Source: Apiotrichum sp. Y4204 (lineage: Eukaryota > Basidiomycota > Tremellomycetes > Trichosporonales > Trichosporonaceae). Taken from it: a DNA stretch of 64,000 bases. Location of the stretch: assembly GCA_025531455.1 (NCBI GenBank), contig JAMYHL010000048.1, forward strand, positions 186,001 to 250,000, read 5' to 3'. Both the position numbers and the translations under genes were made by a program. The notes beneath the pieces were generated by a model. That model did not search any database. It was not told where the DNA came from and worked only from the letters and a program-made list of their open reading frames with translations. Below, piece after piece: positions 31,636 through 44,240 of this stretch. Position 1 is the stretch's first letter. The number at the start of each line of letters is the position of its first letter.

Positions 31636-32566
31636 CTAGAGCCCAAGCAGACGCTGCACCTGCTCGCGCACGCGGCGCTCAAACTCGGGCTTGTTGTCGC
31701 GGTACAGCTTACAGCACTGGAAGTGAGTACTGGTACAGCGCTGGTGATACCGGCCAGCTCCCATTTCGTACTCACATCGACATCGGCGCCGCTCTCAATG
31801 TTCGGCTCGGCAAGCATGCTGAGCACGGAGAGCAACACACTGCGCACGCCCTGGACGGGGGACCAGCGCTCGCTCGCCGACTCGTACCGCAGGGGATCGT
31901 CGCCGGGCGCGTGGAGGATCGAGATGCAGACCGTGCCGTCGGGGTAGACTGTGGATCAGCAACAGCAAAGCGCGCTATGCGACACTCACTGTTCGGGTGC
32001 AGCAGCGGCGGGTCGAATACCATCTTGAACGGGTTGAGCGGGTAGTCGGACGGCTGCGGTCAGAAGATGTATGGGGCGCGGGGGACGCACGAATGTGAGC
32101 TTGGCTGCAAAGACGCCGTCTTCCTGTCTGTCAGTAACGGATGCGAGTGTCGGCCGCGTCCCTCCCCATTCCTTGACAGCCTCTCAACATCCAACGATCC
32201 CCGATCACCTCCTCCCTCCTCCCCATCGCGCCCACATATCTCCCCACCCCCCCACCCATCCGCAGCGACTCACATACGGCGTCCCCTCGGGACCCTGGAT
32301 GAGCGCCTCCCACTCGAGCATGTTGTCCTCGCTCACCGGCCCCGCAGCGAGCATGTTGTTGATCGGGTCCGCTGTGAGGTCGCGATACTCTTTCATGAGG
32401 CTGGGGTCAGTGGCTGGAATACGAGAATGGGCAAGAGGGGAAGGGACCTGGCGGAGACGTAGGACGTCGGCGGCCGAGTCCGACTCCTTTACCCCGCCGC
32501 TAGCCCCCACACTCACCGCCGCACGGCGCTCGCGGTCTGCGCGCGGGGGTTCGAGCCGGCGAACAT
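31636..32566 (-). CDS. UBC7: Ubiquitin-conjugating enzyme E2 UBC7 (UBE2G type)
   Basis: E2 of ER-associated degradation, working with membrane E3 ligases and Cue1. Start [17 protein letters not shown] at 32566; exon 1 (32517-32566) joins [12 protein letters not shown]. The conserved blocks are [49 protein letters not shown] (active-site Cys in VCISI; the Ile is made by splicing), and the UBC7/CDC34-class insertion after the active site, [20 protein letters not shown]. The C-terminal [20 protein letters not shown] helix ends at the TAG at 31636. Length and insertion fit UBE2G1/G2. Confidence 0.93.
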
Positions 32567-32890
32567 CGGAAGTGGTTGGTGGGGGTATGTGTATGTGATG
32601 TGATGGTGTGGTTGTGGATTCGAGGTTTGGGTGGCGATTCGTGGTCATCTGCGACGGTCATGTCATGTTCCCCATCCGGCCGGCTGACTCGATGTCGTCG
32701 CGTTGTCACGGCGTGGAATCAACGTGGAGCCTCAAGGGCAGATGGATCGAGGTATCGAGCTCGAGCAACGCACGCCCACTACTATAAGGGCTGCCTGCCT
32801 CATGTAATGCATATGCTGCATATCTGTATCTGCTTCGCTCGTCGCCATGCTACTACACCATGCATACACGCCCCACGCACGCACCCACGC
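32567..32890. other. Intergenic, UBC7 promoter and RPT2 3' flank
   Basis: 324 bp between two same-strand genes. CA/GT-rich stretch (about 32575-32625) just upstream of UBC7; no coding signal. Confidence 0.5.
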
Positions 32891-34352
32891 CTAGAGGTAC
32901 AATCCCGCGGGCGTGTTCTCGTCCTTCCTGTACAGCACCTTTTCGCGCGCCGTCGTAAAGTCGGCCTTTGTGACGCGCATACGGCGCTCGCGCAGCGCGA
33001 GCAGACCAGCCTCGGTACACACCGCCTTGATGTCCGCACCCGAGAGGTCGTCCTTGGTCATCACGAGCTCCTCGAGGTCGACGTCGTCGGCAAGCGACAT
33101 GCGCGACGTATGCAGCTTGAAAATGTGGCGCTTCGTCTTTGTGTCCGGCAGCGGGAACTCGATCTTGCGGTCGATACGGCCCGGACGAATAAGCGCGGGA
33201 TCGAGAGATTCAATCTGGATGTCAGTGAGACGATTCATGATTGTGCTCTGCTGTGACTCACGCGGTTGGTCGCCATGATGACCTTGACATCTCCACGCTC
33301 GTCGAAACCGTCCAGCTGGTTGAGGAGCTCAAGCATGGTACGCTGGATTTCACGTTCTCCGCCGGATGTCGAGTCGTAACGCTTTGTTCCAATCGCGTCA
33401 ATCTCGTCGATAAACACAATACTAGGCGCGTGCTCCTCTGCCACGCGGAACAGTTCACGGACAAGCTTCGGACCGTCACCGAGGTACTTCTGGATGAGCT
33501 CCGAACCGACGATACGCAGGAAGGTGGCCGAAGTCTGGTTGGCAACGGCCTTGGCGAGCAGCGTCTTGCCGGTACCGGGGACACCGTAGAGAATGACACC
33601 CTTGGGAGGCCGGATACCCATCTCCTCATACAGCTCGGGGTGTGTAAGCGGCAGTTCGACCGACTCCTTGATCTCCTGGATCTGCGACTCGAGACCACCA
33701 ATGTCCGCATAGCTCTCTGTCGGCGCCTTGTCGAGCTTCATGACCGAGACCATGGGATCCGTGTCGTCTGCAAGCACACCAACGACCGCATGTGTCTTGT
33801 GGTGCAGCAGCACTGAGCAGCCAGGCTCGAGAAGGTCCTTGTCGACAAACGACATGATGCTGACATAGTACTCCGGTCCGTTGCCCGACGAGACGATCGC
33901 GTGGTCGTCGTCGATAATCTCCTCGAGTGTGCCGACGCCCATTGGCGACCCGCGCAGCTCATCGACGCGTGACCTGTCCGCCGCTGTCCGGTCCTCTCCG
34001 GCGTGCGCTGCCTGGTTGACCACAAACTCCTCCTCCATCAACAGGTAGTCCTTGATGCGCTCCATCTTGAGCATCTTGAGCTTACACCGTGTGGTCGGGT
34101 ACACGGCGGGCAGGCGCGTCGCTGCATCGGGTCCGCGCTTCTTCTTCTTGCCGACGCGGGTAGGCACCGGGGGCTCCCACTTGGGCTTCTGGGAGAGGTC
34201 AGCTTCATCAGACGTACATAAGCTGTTGCGACTCACCTGCTGCTTGTTCTTGTCGTCTTTGCGGCCTCCGGGAGGCTTACCGCTGGAAGGACCCTGTCCC
34301 TGGAGGATGTGAGCTGCTGCAAGCTAGATCAGGATCAAGACTAGCTTACCAT
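32891..34352 (-). CDS. RPT2: 26S proteasome regulatory ATPase RPT2, ATG-only first exon
   Basis: AAA+ subunit of the 19S base that unfolds substrates and opens the 20S gate. Exon 1 is only the ATG (34350-34352), followed by a 50-nt intron; further exons 34237-34299, 33262-34188 and 32891-33214 give 438 aa, close to the known family size. The spliced N-terminus [10 protein letters not shown] carries the Gly2 N-myristoylation signal known for Rpt2. Walker A is GVPGTGKT, Walker B IVFIDEID, with the AAA second region of homology ([22 protein letters not shown] and [19 protein letters not shown]). The protein ends in LYL, the HbYX motif that docks into the 20S ring. Secure. Confidence 0.97.
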
Positions 34353-35004
34353 GTTGGATGATGTGGTTGTGCTGGTTGTTGTTGTTGAGAGAGTCGAGCT
34401 GAAGACGGATGATGATGCTCCGTATTCTCTTCGGTCCGACGACGACGACAGCGACCAGCGAAGGTCGAAGACGCGCGTTCACTCTGTCATCACAGGGGCG
34501 GCTGGAATGATACATTTACCTCCGCTACTCTTTTTGCCACATGGCACACAATCAGTACACGTGTAATAATTGCTGGATTTCACCCGATTGACGTGTAGGT
34601 GTCGTCATAGTGGATTGTCCCTCACCCAATTAGATCACGTGACTAGAATTTGCCACCCAAACAAGAAGAGTGCTTCCAGAGAGAGGCCAGTCCAGTCACG
34701 CCCTCTCTCTCCCTCGTCTCTTTTTTCCTCTGCTCTTGTGCCTGCTCCCCACCCCACCATAGAAGTCAAAAGTGGCATCACAGGTTTACGACCCGAACAA
34801 CAACACCGGGGGCTCGAAGAGCAGAACGAGTCTTATCATCATCATCATTCATCTCAATCTCCACTACCCTCTCTTTTCTTCTTTTCTTCTTTCTTTATTT
34901 TTTTAGCTGCGTCTCCACCAACACCACCGGACGTCTCGCTCGCATTACTGTGGGAAGCCGAACACGCGTAAACCGACACCATCTTCAATCGGCAAAACAG
35001 CACC
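34353..35004. promoter_or_regulatory. Divergent promoter RPT2 / VID27
   Basis: 652 bp between the start codons. It contains TTTGCCACC (34649-34657), a near copy TTTGCCACA (about 34533-34541), CACGTG E-boxes (about 34558 and 34636), and a CT/TTC-rich tract (about 34860-34900) in the VID27 5' UTR. Confidence 0.7.
34649..34657 (-). promoter_or_regulatory. PACE-like element (GGTGGCAAA on minus strand)
   Basis: Exact match to the proteasome-associated control element GGTGGCAAA, the Rpn4 site known from ascomycete proteasome genes, in the orientation of RPT2 and about 300 bp upstream of its start. A weaker relative (TGTGGCAAA) lies at 34533-34541. Function in a basidiomycete is inference. Confidence 0.5.
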
Positions 35005-37630
35005 ATGTTTGTTTTGAAGTCTCGTAAGTGATTGATCTCCTCCACCCCGAGACAGCTCAGCTGACAATCTACCAGTCTTCGGACAGATGTGGGGTGAGTA
35101 CAAACTACGGCCATAAGAGCAATTCTCAATGGACACGCTAACAGCAAGGCAACCCGGCCAACCCGGAGCTCATCCAGATCCCGGCCGGTCAGCTCTACCT
35201 CGTCCGCCCGGACAGCATCAAGGGGTCCCGAGAGTGCATGTGAGTGATACGCAAATCTTCACGGACATCACTGACCACGCAGCTTCAAGGACGCAGTCGC
35301 GACTATTCGCCGCACTGGAGTCGAGTTTCAGTACCAGCTTGTCGTCACCCGTGCATACGAGGAGGGCGAGGAGCAGCTGCTCGAGGAGGACGCCGAAAGT
35401 GGGTGGCAACCTCACATCACTCCGGAATATCTCACTAACATCAGCCGATGACGAGCGCGTTTTCCTCATCGACCAGGCGCTCGAGTTTCGTTTTGGATCG
35501 CTCGACGGCCATGCGACGTGTGCCTGGGCTGACCTGAGCGGCGATGACGGTGATCTCTGGGAGTTTGTCTGCAGCAAGGTAGGGATCGCAGGAAATAGGA
35601 CCCCGACTGACATCAAGTCTGTCGGAACAGCAACCAGCAAGGTGTTCGAGTTGACCCTTCTGCAATGCGTCTACGAGAGGGTGAGTACACGCCTATCCTC
35701 GTCCACTAATAGCAGAAATTCCAACGCTCGCACGAGCTCGCGTCCGACGAGGACCTGGAGGCCCTCAAGTACTCTGAGCCCGAGCCCATCACTGCACCAC
35801 CTGCGGCATCTCCAGCTCATTCTCCCGCGGCGTCTCCCGCCAAGGGTTCGACACAGGCGGTGCTGGAGGACGCGCCGGAGGAGGAGGACCCCTTTAAGGA
35901 TGTCCCCATTCTCCACACTGCCAAGGCGGAGCTCTACCTGTTCGACAAGGAGGCCGACCTGTTTGTCATCCAGGAGAAGGATGTGGACGCGGATTTGGCA
36001 TCGAATGGCGACTTCGACAGTGAGTTTTGAAGCCAGGTAGAATTAAACTCACTGCAGCGTGGCTTATTGTTCGTAACGGCAAGATGCCCTACATCTCGGT
36101 TCCCATCGATTCGGAGATCAACCCGCGCTTTGACCTCAACAACAAGGCGTTCCTCTTCACCTTCCGCGAGGGCGATGGTCTCGTAAACATGACTTGGTGC
36201 CTCCGTCTCAACGCCGACGCTTTCGACGAGTGGAAGGAGAAGCTCACTCTCTACATGTGGGAGAACAAGAACAAGATGAGCTACGCCAAGGCCCAGGCCG
36301 CCGACAAGCGCTACATTCAGGACGCCTACGGTGACATTGAGATGGCTGAGGACGAGGACGAGGAGGAGCAGCGCGAGGAAGAGCAGGAGGAAGAGGAGTA
36401 CGAGTCGGCCCAGGAGAACGGAGACGAGGAGGATGAGGAGTCCGACTCTGAGGGATTCGCTGCTGGGTCCAAGAACGAGCAGCTCGCCGTTGGGTTCAAG
36501 AACGACGTCTCGTTTGTCACTCGTGGCAACATGATCGGTGTCTTCTCGCACGACCGCGACAAGGTCAAGTTCCGCACTGCCATTGACCGTGTAAAGGACA
36601 GCAAGGGCAAGGCTTTCGTTCCCAAGAAGATTATGCTCCACAACCAGGACGCCGACATGCTCCTGCTTGACCCTGGGAACAAGAACTCGCTCTTCCGCAT
36701 GGACCTCGAGTACGGCAAGATTGTCGACGAGTGGAAGGTGTCCGACACGGTGACGGTTGAGAACATGATTCCTGAGTGAGTACATTGTATGGTACATCGG
36801 TCGGGGACCACTCTGACGGCAGCTCGAAATACGCTCAGATGAACCCTCAGCAAACGCTCATCGGCCACTCGCACAACGGTATCTTCCGCATCGACCCCCG
36901 TGTCTCAGGCAACAAACTTGTCGAAAGCCAGTTCAAGCAGTACGCCTCGAAGAACGACTTTTCGGCGGCAGCAACGACAGAGTCCGGAAGGCTCGCAGTG
37001 GCAAGCAACAAGGGTGACATTCGTCTGTTCGATGCCATTGGCAAGAATGCCAAGACCGCCCTGCCTGCGCTAGGTGACCCCATCATTGGTGTCGATGTCT
37101 CTGCCGATGGTCGTTGGGTCGTTGCCACCTGCAAGACATACCTGCTTCTTATCGACACGCTCATCGGCGATGGTCGCTACAAGGGCAACCTTGGTTTCGA
37201 CCGCAGTTTCCCCGCCGACAGCAAACCCATCCCGCGCCGTCTCCAGCTCAAAGCCGAGCACGTCGCATACATGGAGGACCCCGTGTCCTTCACTCCTGCC
37301 CGCTTCAACACTGGTCTGAACGAGGCTGAGAAGACAATTGTCACCTCGACTGGCAAGTATGTCATCATCTGGAACTTCCGCCGTCTCAAGCAGGGCCGCA
37401 CCGACGACTACCAGATCAAGAAGTACGACTCGCGCGTCGTGGCCGACAACTTCAAGTACGGTGCGGACAAGAACATTATCGTCGCGCTCGAGCACAATGT
37501 CCTCATGGCCAACAAGAGGGATCTTGCCAAGCCCACGCGCCAATCGCTGGCCCCTCAGGAAATGCTGTCCACACCAGTCAAAAAGTTGCGAGGCCAATCC
37601 AACAGTGCGATCGTGGACAGTCCATACTAG
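35005..37630 (+). CDS. VID27: VID27 homologue (vacuolar import and degradation family)
   Basis: Conserved cytosolic protein found in a yeast screen for vacuolar import and degradation of fructose-1,6-bisphosphatase; molecular role unclear. First exons are tiny: 35005-35023, 35076-35093 (18 nt), then from 35149, giving MFVLKSLFGQMWGNPANPEL. N-terminal PH-like beta domain with LYLVRPDSIKGSRECI, an acidic linker (DEDEEEQREEE), and a C-terminal beta-propeller-like domain: NEQLAVGFKNDVSFVTRGN, GVFSHD, GDIRLFDAIG, LPALGDPIIGVDVSADGRWV, ATCKTYLLLIDT. The end (PTRQSLAPQEMLSTPVKKLR) is basic and Ser/Thr-rich. Secure family call. Confidence 0.94.
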
Positions 37631-38422
37631 ACAAGACACGAATGTTTATAATTTTCCTTTGTACCTGGGTTTTGTGGTCGAGGCGCTTGAGGGGCTTGGG
37701 GTTGCTATGTAGGGCGTAAAGAGATGCATCTATGTCATACTGCACAGAGCCCTGGAGGCCTGGGGGGCGAGTCCAGACCCAGAACCATCCGCCCAGTCCT
37801 TCTGACTTCTGACGGCGCCGTCACCGTGTCACACCTCGATGTGGCTGGAGGCTGAAGGCGGTGCCTCGGGTGGGTGATCTGTGCATCTGGCGCAGTCTGG
37901 GGCGCGTCTGTAGTTGCTAAATGACTTTGAGAATGATGTATATTGTCTGTGTGTTGCAGTGGGAATGGATGAATGAGAGGTGCGAGGACGAGCTCTGCCA
38001 AGCAGAAGGGTAGATGCAACGCGAGCAACGCCTCGTCCAAAGATAGACACCGCAATCACCAGGTAGCAAGTAGCAGATGACGAGCGATCGGAACCCCACA
38101 ACGACAACAACAACTACACACTCGTATCACCATGCGGGATCTCTAAGTCTCACGACCTTTACAGAGGACTGGCACTGGTGTTGTCTAGCGTACAGGACGC
38201 CTCCCTCTCGACATATATCCGAACATTCACATCAGGCAGAATGACACCATCTGGATGGTATGCCGACCTCCACCGCCGTAGTCCGCCCCCCTCTCCCATC
38301 TCAACGCCCCGGCAAAACACCTCCCCAAACCCAGCAACCATTCTTCGCAGTACTTACATCTCCGACTCTCCAACTCTTCATTCATTCCCATCCCCCCATC
38401 GGAAAGCAGAGAGGCCTCTCTC
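37631..38422. other. Intergenic, VID27 3' flank and PLC1 promoter
   Basis: 792 bp between two plus-strand genes. ACAACGACAACAACAAC-type repeats at about 38096-38114; no gene recognised. Confidence 0.5.
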
Positions 38423-41400
38423 ATGTCCGCCCCCGCCGCCCCGCGGGCACCCGACCAGCCATGCGCAACTAACGGCGACGCACCGAAAGGTGGGCCGTCC
38501 TCTCCGACGACTGCGACCTCGACCTCGACAACGACAGCGGCGACTTCCAGCGCGGCGGTGCCTCCGGGTGCCGCGCCCGTGACGGAGAACGTGAGCGCTG
38601 TGAGGACATGCCCGATTCCCGTCCCGGTTCCCTCTGCCGCCCGTGTCGCAACGAGCGCTGCACCAGTTACGACCCGGACGCTCGCGACAGCCCCGGGTGC
38701 GGCCGCCATGCCCGCCCCGGTCGCTGTCCCGCCTGCGGTGCAGGTCGTTACGAAGAACATTGCGTCGCCGCAGCCGCCCGCCCCCGAGCCTATCACGCCA
38801 GGCATACCCATCATTCCGATCGCGCTGGCCAACGGCGTGCCGATGCTCAAGGTGTCGAGCAAGAAGATCAAGCCCGTCAACGTGCGGCTCAGCAGCTCCA
38901 GCATCACTTGGCCGTCGCTCAAGGGCGGAAAGGGTGAGTCGTCCTGGCTGGGAGGTGTGCACACGAGTGGGGAGTGAGCACACGAGCAGGCGATGAGCAC
39001 ACGAGTGGGCCAGGAGCACACGAGCGGGCGGTGCGCACACGAGGAGGGGGCATCGAGGGCGGCCTTCTCGGGCTATTTCCTGTCATTTCTGTGCAGCGAT
39101 GATGATTGGAACACAGCCGCACCGCCCGTCGCGTTGCTGCTCATTACACGCCTCCCACGATCCGTGCGTCGCAGTCACCCGAGAGCCCATGCGATCCCCC
39201 TTCACAGCTTCCCATCGCGTCTGCCTCCACTTGACCTGTATCTCACCCCACAGTTGATCTTACAGCCATTCGGGAGCTGCGGTTCGGGCAATCTCCGACG
39301 GAGGAACATGACGGGGCGCGGTGGATCACGATCGTGTACGTGCGCGACAAACAGTGGAAAGTCGTGCACTTTGTCGCTCGCACCGACGACGTCTACCAGC
39401 TCTGGGTGAGGGCGCTGCACGAACTCGTCTCGAAGAACTCGGACAAGGTCGTCTCGGGCACGGAGGGCTCGACCGTCTCAGACCCCGAGCTGCGCTTCAT
39501 CCGGCAGCTATGGCCGGTCGGTGCGACCAGCATTGACAAGACCGCAGCGGCGGGGCTCTGCTCGCAGCTCGGGCTTGTAGTTCCAGCGCCGATCGCGGCA
39601 AGGTACGAGGTACGTTTGATGTTTCGGAACCCAAGGCCACTCCAGCTTCATGTTACACAGCGCGTCCCTGCGGCGCAGTCACTCCTGCCCTTGTCTTTTG
39701 ATTCCCGAGCAACCTCCTGACGCAAAGTTCCCGCTCGATCTGTCGACGTTCCGACAACTTGTACGAGAAGTGCAGACGCGCCCGGAGCTCGGCGAGATTT
39801 ACGAGCGTCTCGGGCCCAAGCGGCTATCCCGCGAGGGTATTCGCGCGTTCTTGAAGGATGTGCAGGGCGAGACGGACGCAACAATGAACTTTGAGGCCGT
39901 GTTCCAACGCTATGCGGACAACGACCAATGGACCTCAGAGTCGCTCGCTGCCTTCCTCGCGTCCCAGGACAATGTGCCAAAGTGCAAGCAGGACCTTACA
40001 CGCCCTCTTCCGGAGTATTTCATTGCAAGCAGCCATAACACCTATCTTGTGGCAGAGCAGTGGCGCGGGTCAAGCACTGTCGAGGGCTACATCCGAACGC
40101 TCCTTGCGGGATGCCGTTGTGTAGAAAGTGAGTGAGGCTCCTCGGGATTGTTAACTCACCGTAGTCGACTGCCACGGCGGCGACTCGGACGGACCAATAG
40201 TTTACCACGGCAAGACAATCACCTCGAGCGTGCCCATCCGCGATGTCTGCCAGGCCATCAACAAGTACGCCTTTGTCTCGTCGCCGTATCCCGTCATCCT
40301 CTCGCTCGAGATCCGCTGCTCAGTGGAGCAGCAGGATAGGCTTACGATTATCATCAAGGAGTGCTTTGGTGACCGGCTTGTTCTGGAACCTCTCAGTTCG
40401 GAGAAAGTGTACCCTAGTCCTGAAGACCTCAAGGGCCGGATTCTCATCAAGACCAAATCCATGCCACAGCCAGTAGTGATCTCCAAAGACAGCATACTTT
40501 CTACTTCTCCACCCACTATGTCCCCACCTCTCCTCAACCCCTCGACAGCATTAGCCACCTCGCCGCCACATCCCCACAGGCAAGACTCGACGAGCGATTC
40601 CACCACCGAGTCCGACTCATCATTTGTCAGCCGTCTCCGCCGTCTCTCCTTCTCGACCACACCCAGCAAGTCCTCATCCGAGGGCCATTCGCGCACTCTG
40701 ACTGAACTACCCATCTACGCCTCGGCCGTAAAGTACAAGGGCTTCTCCAAGCTCGTAACGTACGAGTTTAACCACATGTTCTCTCTATCTGAGAACACCG
40801 CCAACCGCATCCTCAAGGACGGGCAGACCAACGACTGGATCAAGCACAACGTCACACACCTGACTCGCGTGTATCCCAAGGGTGTGCGACTCACGTCCTC
40901 CAACTTTGACCCACGGCCGTTCTGGAACGCCGGCGCCCAGCTCGTCGCCATCAACTATCAAACACAAGACACCGGGTCCATGTACAACGACGCGTTGTTC
41001 CATGCGGGCGGATACGTCCTCAAGCCGCCGTATCTGCGGCAAAAGCCGGCGCCTGAAGCCATGCAGCAGTTCCGCCTTCGCGTGCACATCATCACTGCGC
41101 AGCGTCTTCCACCCATGGGCGACCTGTACGTCGAGGTCACGGTCGGCGATGAGACGTTGCGCACAAAATCGACCAAAAACTCGTCCCTCACTCCACGGTG
41201 GGACGAGCAGACAGAGTTTGTCGTCTCCGCCAAGCCGTCTCTCCTCGGCATGACGTTTGTCCACATTGACATTCGCGACAAACGCGGCACCGTCGCGCAG
41301 TGGTGCCGCCGCCTTGCGGACGCTGGCCGTGGGTACCGGTATCTTCCTCTGCGCGACCGCGACCGTATGAAGTATCTCTTCGCGACGCTCTTTGCCCGCA

Positions 41401-41483
41401 TCGACGTTGTGCCCATCACGCCCAAAGTATCGGCGCCGGCGACTAGGTCGCGACCCCAGCCCATGTTCAATGCTCTGATCTAG
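38423..41483 (+). CDS. PLC1: Phosphoinositide-specific phospholipase C (PLC-delta type)
   Basis: Cleaves PI(4,5)P2 to IP3 and diacylglycerol. Exons 38423-38933, 39254-39609, 39710-40127 and 40165-41483 give 867 aa. A disordered Ala/Pro/Thr-rich N-terminus of about 150 residues precedes a PH-like region (ITIVYVRDKQWKVVHFVART), EF-hand-like helices, then the X box with catalytic residues in SSHNTYL, CVEIDC (Glu and Asp; the Ile arises by splicing), VYHGKT (second catalytic His) and LSLEIRC. The X-Y linker is Ser/Pro-rich (about 40490-40690). The Y box has SFSKLVTYEFNHM-like sequence (KGFSKLVTYEFNHMFS) and GVRLTSSNFDPRPFWNAGAQ. A C2 domain follows (LRVHIITAQRLPP, DLYVEVTVGDE). All catalytic residues appear intact. 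Confidence 0.95.
38955..39050 (+). repeat. Degenerate minisatellite within PLC1 intron 1
   Basis: Four to five imperfect copies of GAGCACACGAG(T/C)GGG-like units, about 21-24 bp apart, inside the 320-nt intron 38934-39253. Confidence 0.8.
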
Positions 41484-42020
41484 GCCCACCTCCATACAAA
41501 ACAAGGCGTACGCAACGAATGGTACCGGACATTGCATTTACCGCTGTATGTATCTGTGAATTAAGGATTAAAGAAGATGGGAAGCATGCATTTCGTGCCA
41601 AGGCCTGGAGATGTCCACATATTTGGATAAGATGGTGGTCGACATACGGTACCCACTGCTTCTTTTGCCTTACTAGGCTCAGAAATTGCATGCGCTTCAG
41701 TCATTCAGTTGAAAGGTGTGAGAGATGTCAAATTGAGAGGAAGAAATGATCTCTTATTATACCCAAGCCTCTGCCGCCGTGACAGATCTTGGCTGACGTG
41801 CTCATATCAGGATGATTTTTTTTTCCATTCACAGCTGTACTGTACCGAACCTTCGAACGTATGAACCGTCCATGCCTTTTAACATTTGTATTGTTCATCT
41901 TGCCAACCGAGTATGGGTATCGCCGCCTTGATCTCCGCTTGCAGTCAGAAGACCGTCAACAGAGGCGGCTACTGGTTCCGAGCGGCCTCGCATTAGCATC
42001 TACTGTACCGCTACGATTCG
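41484..42020. other. Intergenic, convergent PLC1 / F-box gene
   Basis: 537 bp of AT-richer sequence with presumed 3' UTRs and a T-tract at about 41816. No gene recognised. Confidence 0.6.
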
Positions 42021-44240
42021 TTACTCTAGACAACCTTGTCTGTCTAGCGACCTCCACAGATTGAGACCCGCCAGACCGTCCCCAACCAATCTCGCGCGCT
42101 GCTCTTCTTCGTGGGACTGGGGCACAAAGCTCGTGATGCGCAACATATACTTGCGCCCCATCATAATGAGCTCGAAAATTCGGCCTCCCGACACTAGAAA
42201 CCCTATAGAAGCCGCGCCTTTCAGACGGGGCGTCGTGATCGCAACGCCTCTAAGCCGTGGGCGGGCGGGGGAGGCGGGATCGAGTGGCGGAAGACTGTTA
42301 ATGTCGAGGATGAGAGTTTGGTTAAAGCCCTGCAGATTAGCGACACACCTGATGCGCTGTGGCTTTGGGGACATCTGCACTTACCTTCAAGGCAGCCTCT
42401 TCGCTCATTCCGAAAATGAGACGGCCAGCAGAGACTCTGCTCGGGGGTGTGTGGAAAGGATTTGGCCTGGTCCTGATCAAGATGGTTCGCAGCGCGATGA
42501 ACCGTGAACGCTCTGAGGGATGCTCCAGCTCTGCCTGAGCAACTACCGAATCAAAGTTGGGGATCACAAGATATCCACAGGTCACCTCCAGAAAGAGATG
42601 CTTCCCACTAAAGGCAAGGCTGTGACATCAGCAAGAGACACGAAAAATGCAATCGACCACGTACTGATCAATTGGGAGATTCGGGTCAGGACAGTCCAGT
42701 ATGGCGTCTCTGACATCTCGCCAGTAACCGTCCTCGCAGGCCATTTGAGGCCGGAGGGAGAAGGGACAAACAAGAAGGTCTGATCCATCGTGCGCGAAAA
42801 ACATCGTGAGAGAGAAGCTGAACAACGCCACTGGTGTACTCTCATCAGAAGACGGCCCTTGTCGCGAGATGCCAGCCGGAATGGAAGCCACCAGCGATTC
42901 GTCGGCCTTTGAGTAGACGAGGAGTTGGGGGGTATTCACCCCCTGGCCGACAACGTAGCGATCCGTGAGAATGATGGGAAGATGCGACCTAGTAACTGCT
43001 CCCTTAACAGAGTGATCCCAAGCTGGCTGCTCGCCTACCAATGACGATAATTTCCCCCAAAGCAAGGTCGTATGTCCGTCAAGGCTATCCACCTTGGCTA
43101 CCTCCAAAGTTTGGTCCTTGAAGTTTCGGAAGGACAATTCACCCTTGTAGTTGACTTTGGCGATACTGAAGAGATGTCTGTCGGGTGGCGCCCCGATAAA
43201 TCGGTTACCAGTCTCAGGTCGAACAAGGCGGTTCACCGCTTGGCCAGAGAGTTCTGGTCCTGTCGACCCGTAGCCGCTGATCCCGCTCATGCCAATGTTC
43301 TCAATACACTGGTACTGAACACGCTGAAAGTTTCGTTCCTTATTGAGAGAAAAGTATCGGACCTGGCCTGTCGAACATTCGACAAAAACCCACCAAGATT
43401 GCCAAGTTTTCCACGGATCCCGACCCGGATACATTGAAGCCTCATGTCGAAACACCAGGCAATCATCGCCGGCGTCGACACCCGCCATGCACAAGCTCTG
43501 ATCGTCTGGAACATATAGGGGCACTAGTTTGGTGTGTACGTTGCGTCCGTACTTCAAATTGCGCTCAGTCGCGGCGTGTAATGCACCTGCGTGTCAGAGA
43601 ATGTCGGTCGGGTTGGGGCTCACAAAGCTGATGCCAATCAGGCTTGTCAAGCCTCGTCCCCCACTGATACACCCGATCTTCCAGGCTAATATTTTTGGTC
43701 TGTTGAGGATAGCCGAGTACCTCTTCTCGCAGGGACGAGTCGCTGGGGAGTTTATTTTCTATCTCGGTGCGCACCTCGTCGGACCAAGCGCTTGCTAGGG
43801 CGAGCTGCACTGGAATGAGTGAGTTGATGTGTTCCTTCTAGATTACGGCCCTAAGATTCGCCAGCTCACGTACCTCGGGCAACGGGATCAAGAGGTGGGC
43901 CAGACACGCCGCGCCCGTCGCCTTCCTCTGTCATGGGTATCAAGCCTTCATCGCGGTACTCCTCCCGGGAAAAGCCCTCGTCTCCGTCGAGCGACCTCAT
44001 CCTCCACTTGATCGTCGAGTCGACCCTATTAAAGCTGAGATAAATGTCTTTCCAGCGGGGCTCGAGGTATCTGCGCCACATTCGGCATACATTGTGCGCC
44101 GCCAGGAGTGTCCGAACGTCAAGATGGGCAAAGATTCTGTTGAAGATTTCGGGACTGAAGGGCCCCAGTAATCCCCAGGACGAAGTGGAGCGATGCGGAA
44201 TGTCCGCCGCGTTAGTTGGAGGTGCAGGCTGCGCTTCCAT
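42021..44240 (-). CDS. F-box protein with uncharacterised C-terminal domain
   Basis: Probable SCF ubiquitin-ligase substrate receptor. Start MEAQPAPPTNAADIPHRSTS at 44240. The F-box is at residues about 24-65 (LLGPFSPEIFNRIFAHLDVR, then TLLAAHNVCRMWRRYLEPRW), the surface that binds Skp1. After introns at about 43810-43875 and 43560-43615 a long region follows with beta-strand-like blocks (GQVRYFSLNKERNFQRVQYQ, NRFIGAPPDRHLFSIAKVNY, TTLLWGKLSSLVGEQPAWDH, ILTDRYVVGQG), ending at the TAA at 42021. The blocks hint at a propeller, but no WD or Kelch signature is clear. Substrate unknown. A longer N-terminal frame from 44497 is possible but is probably promoter. Confidence 0.7.
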
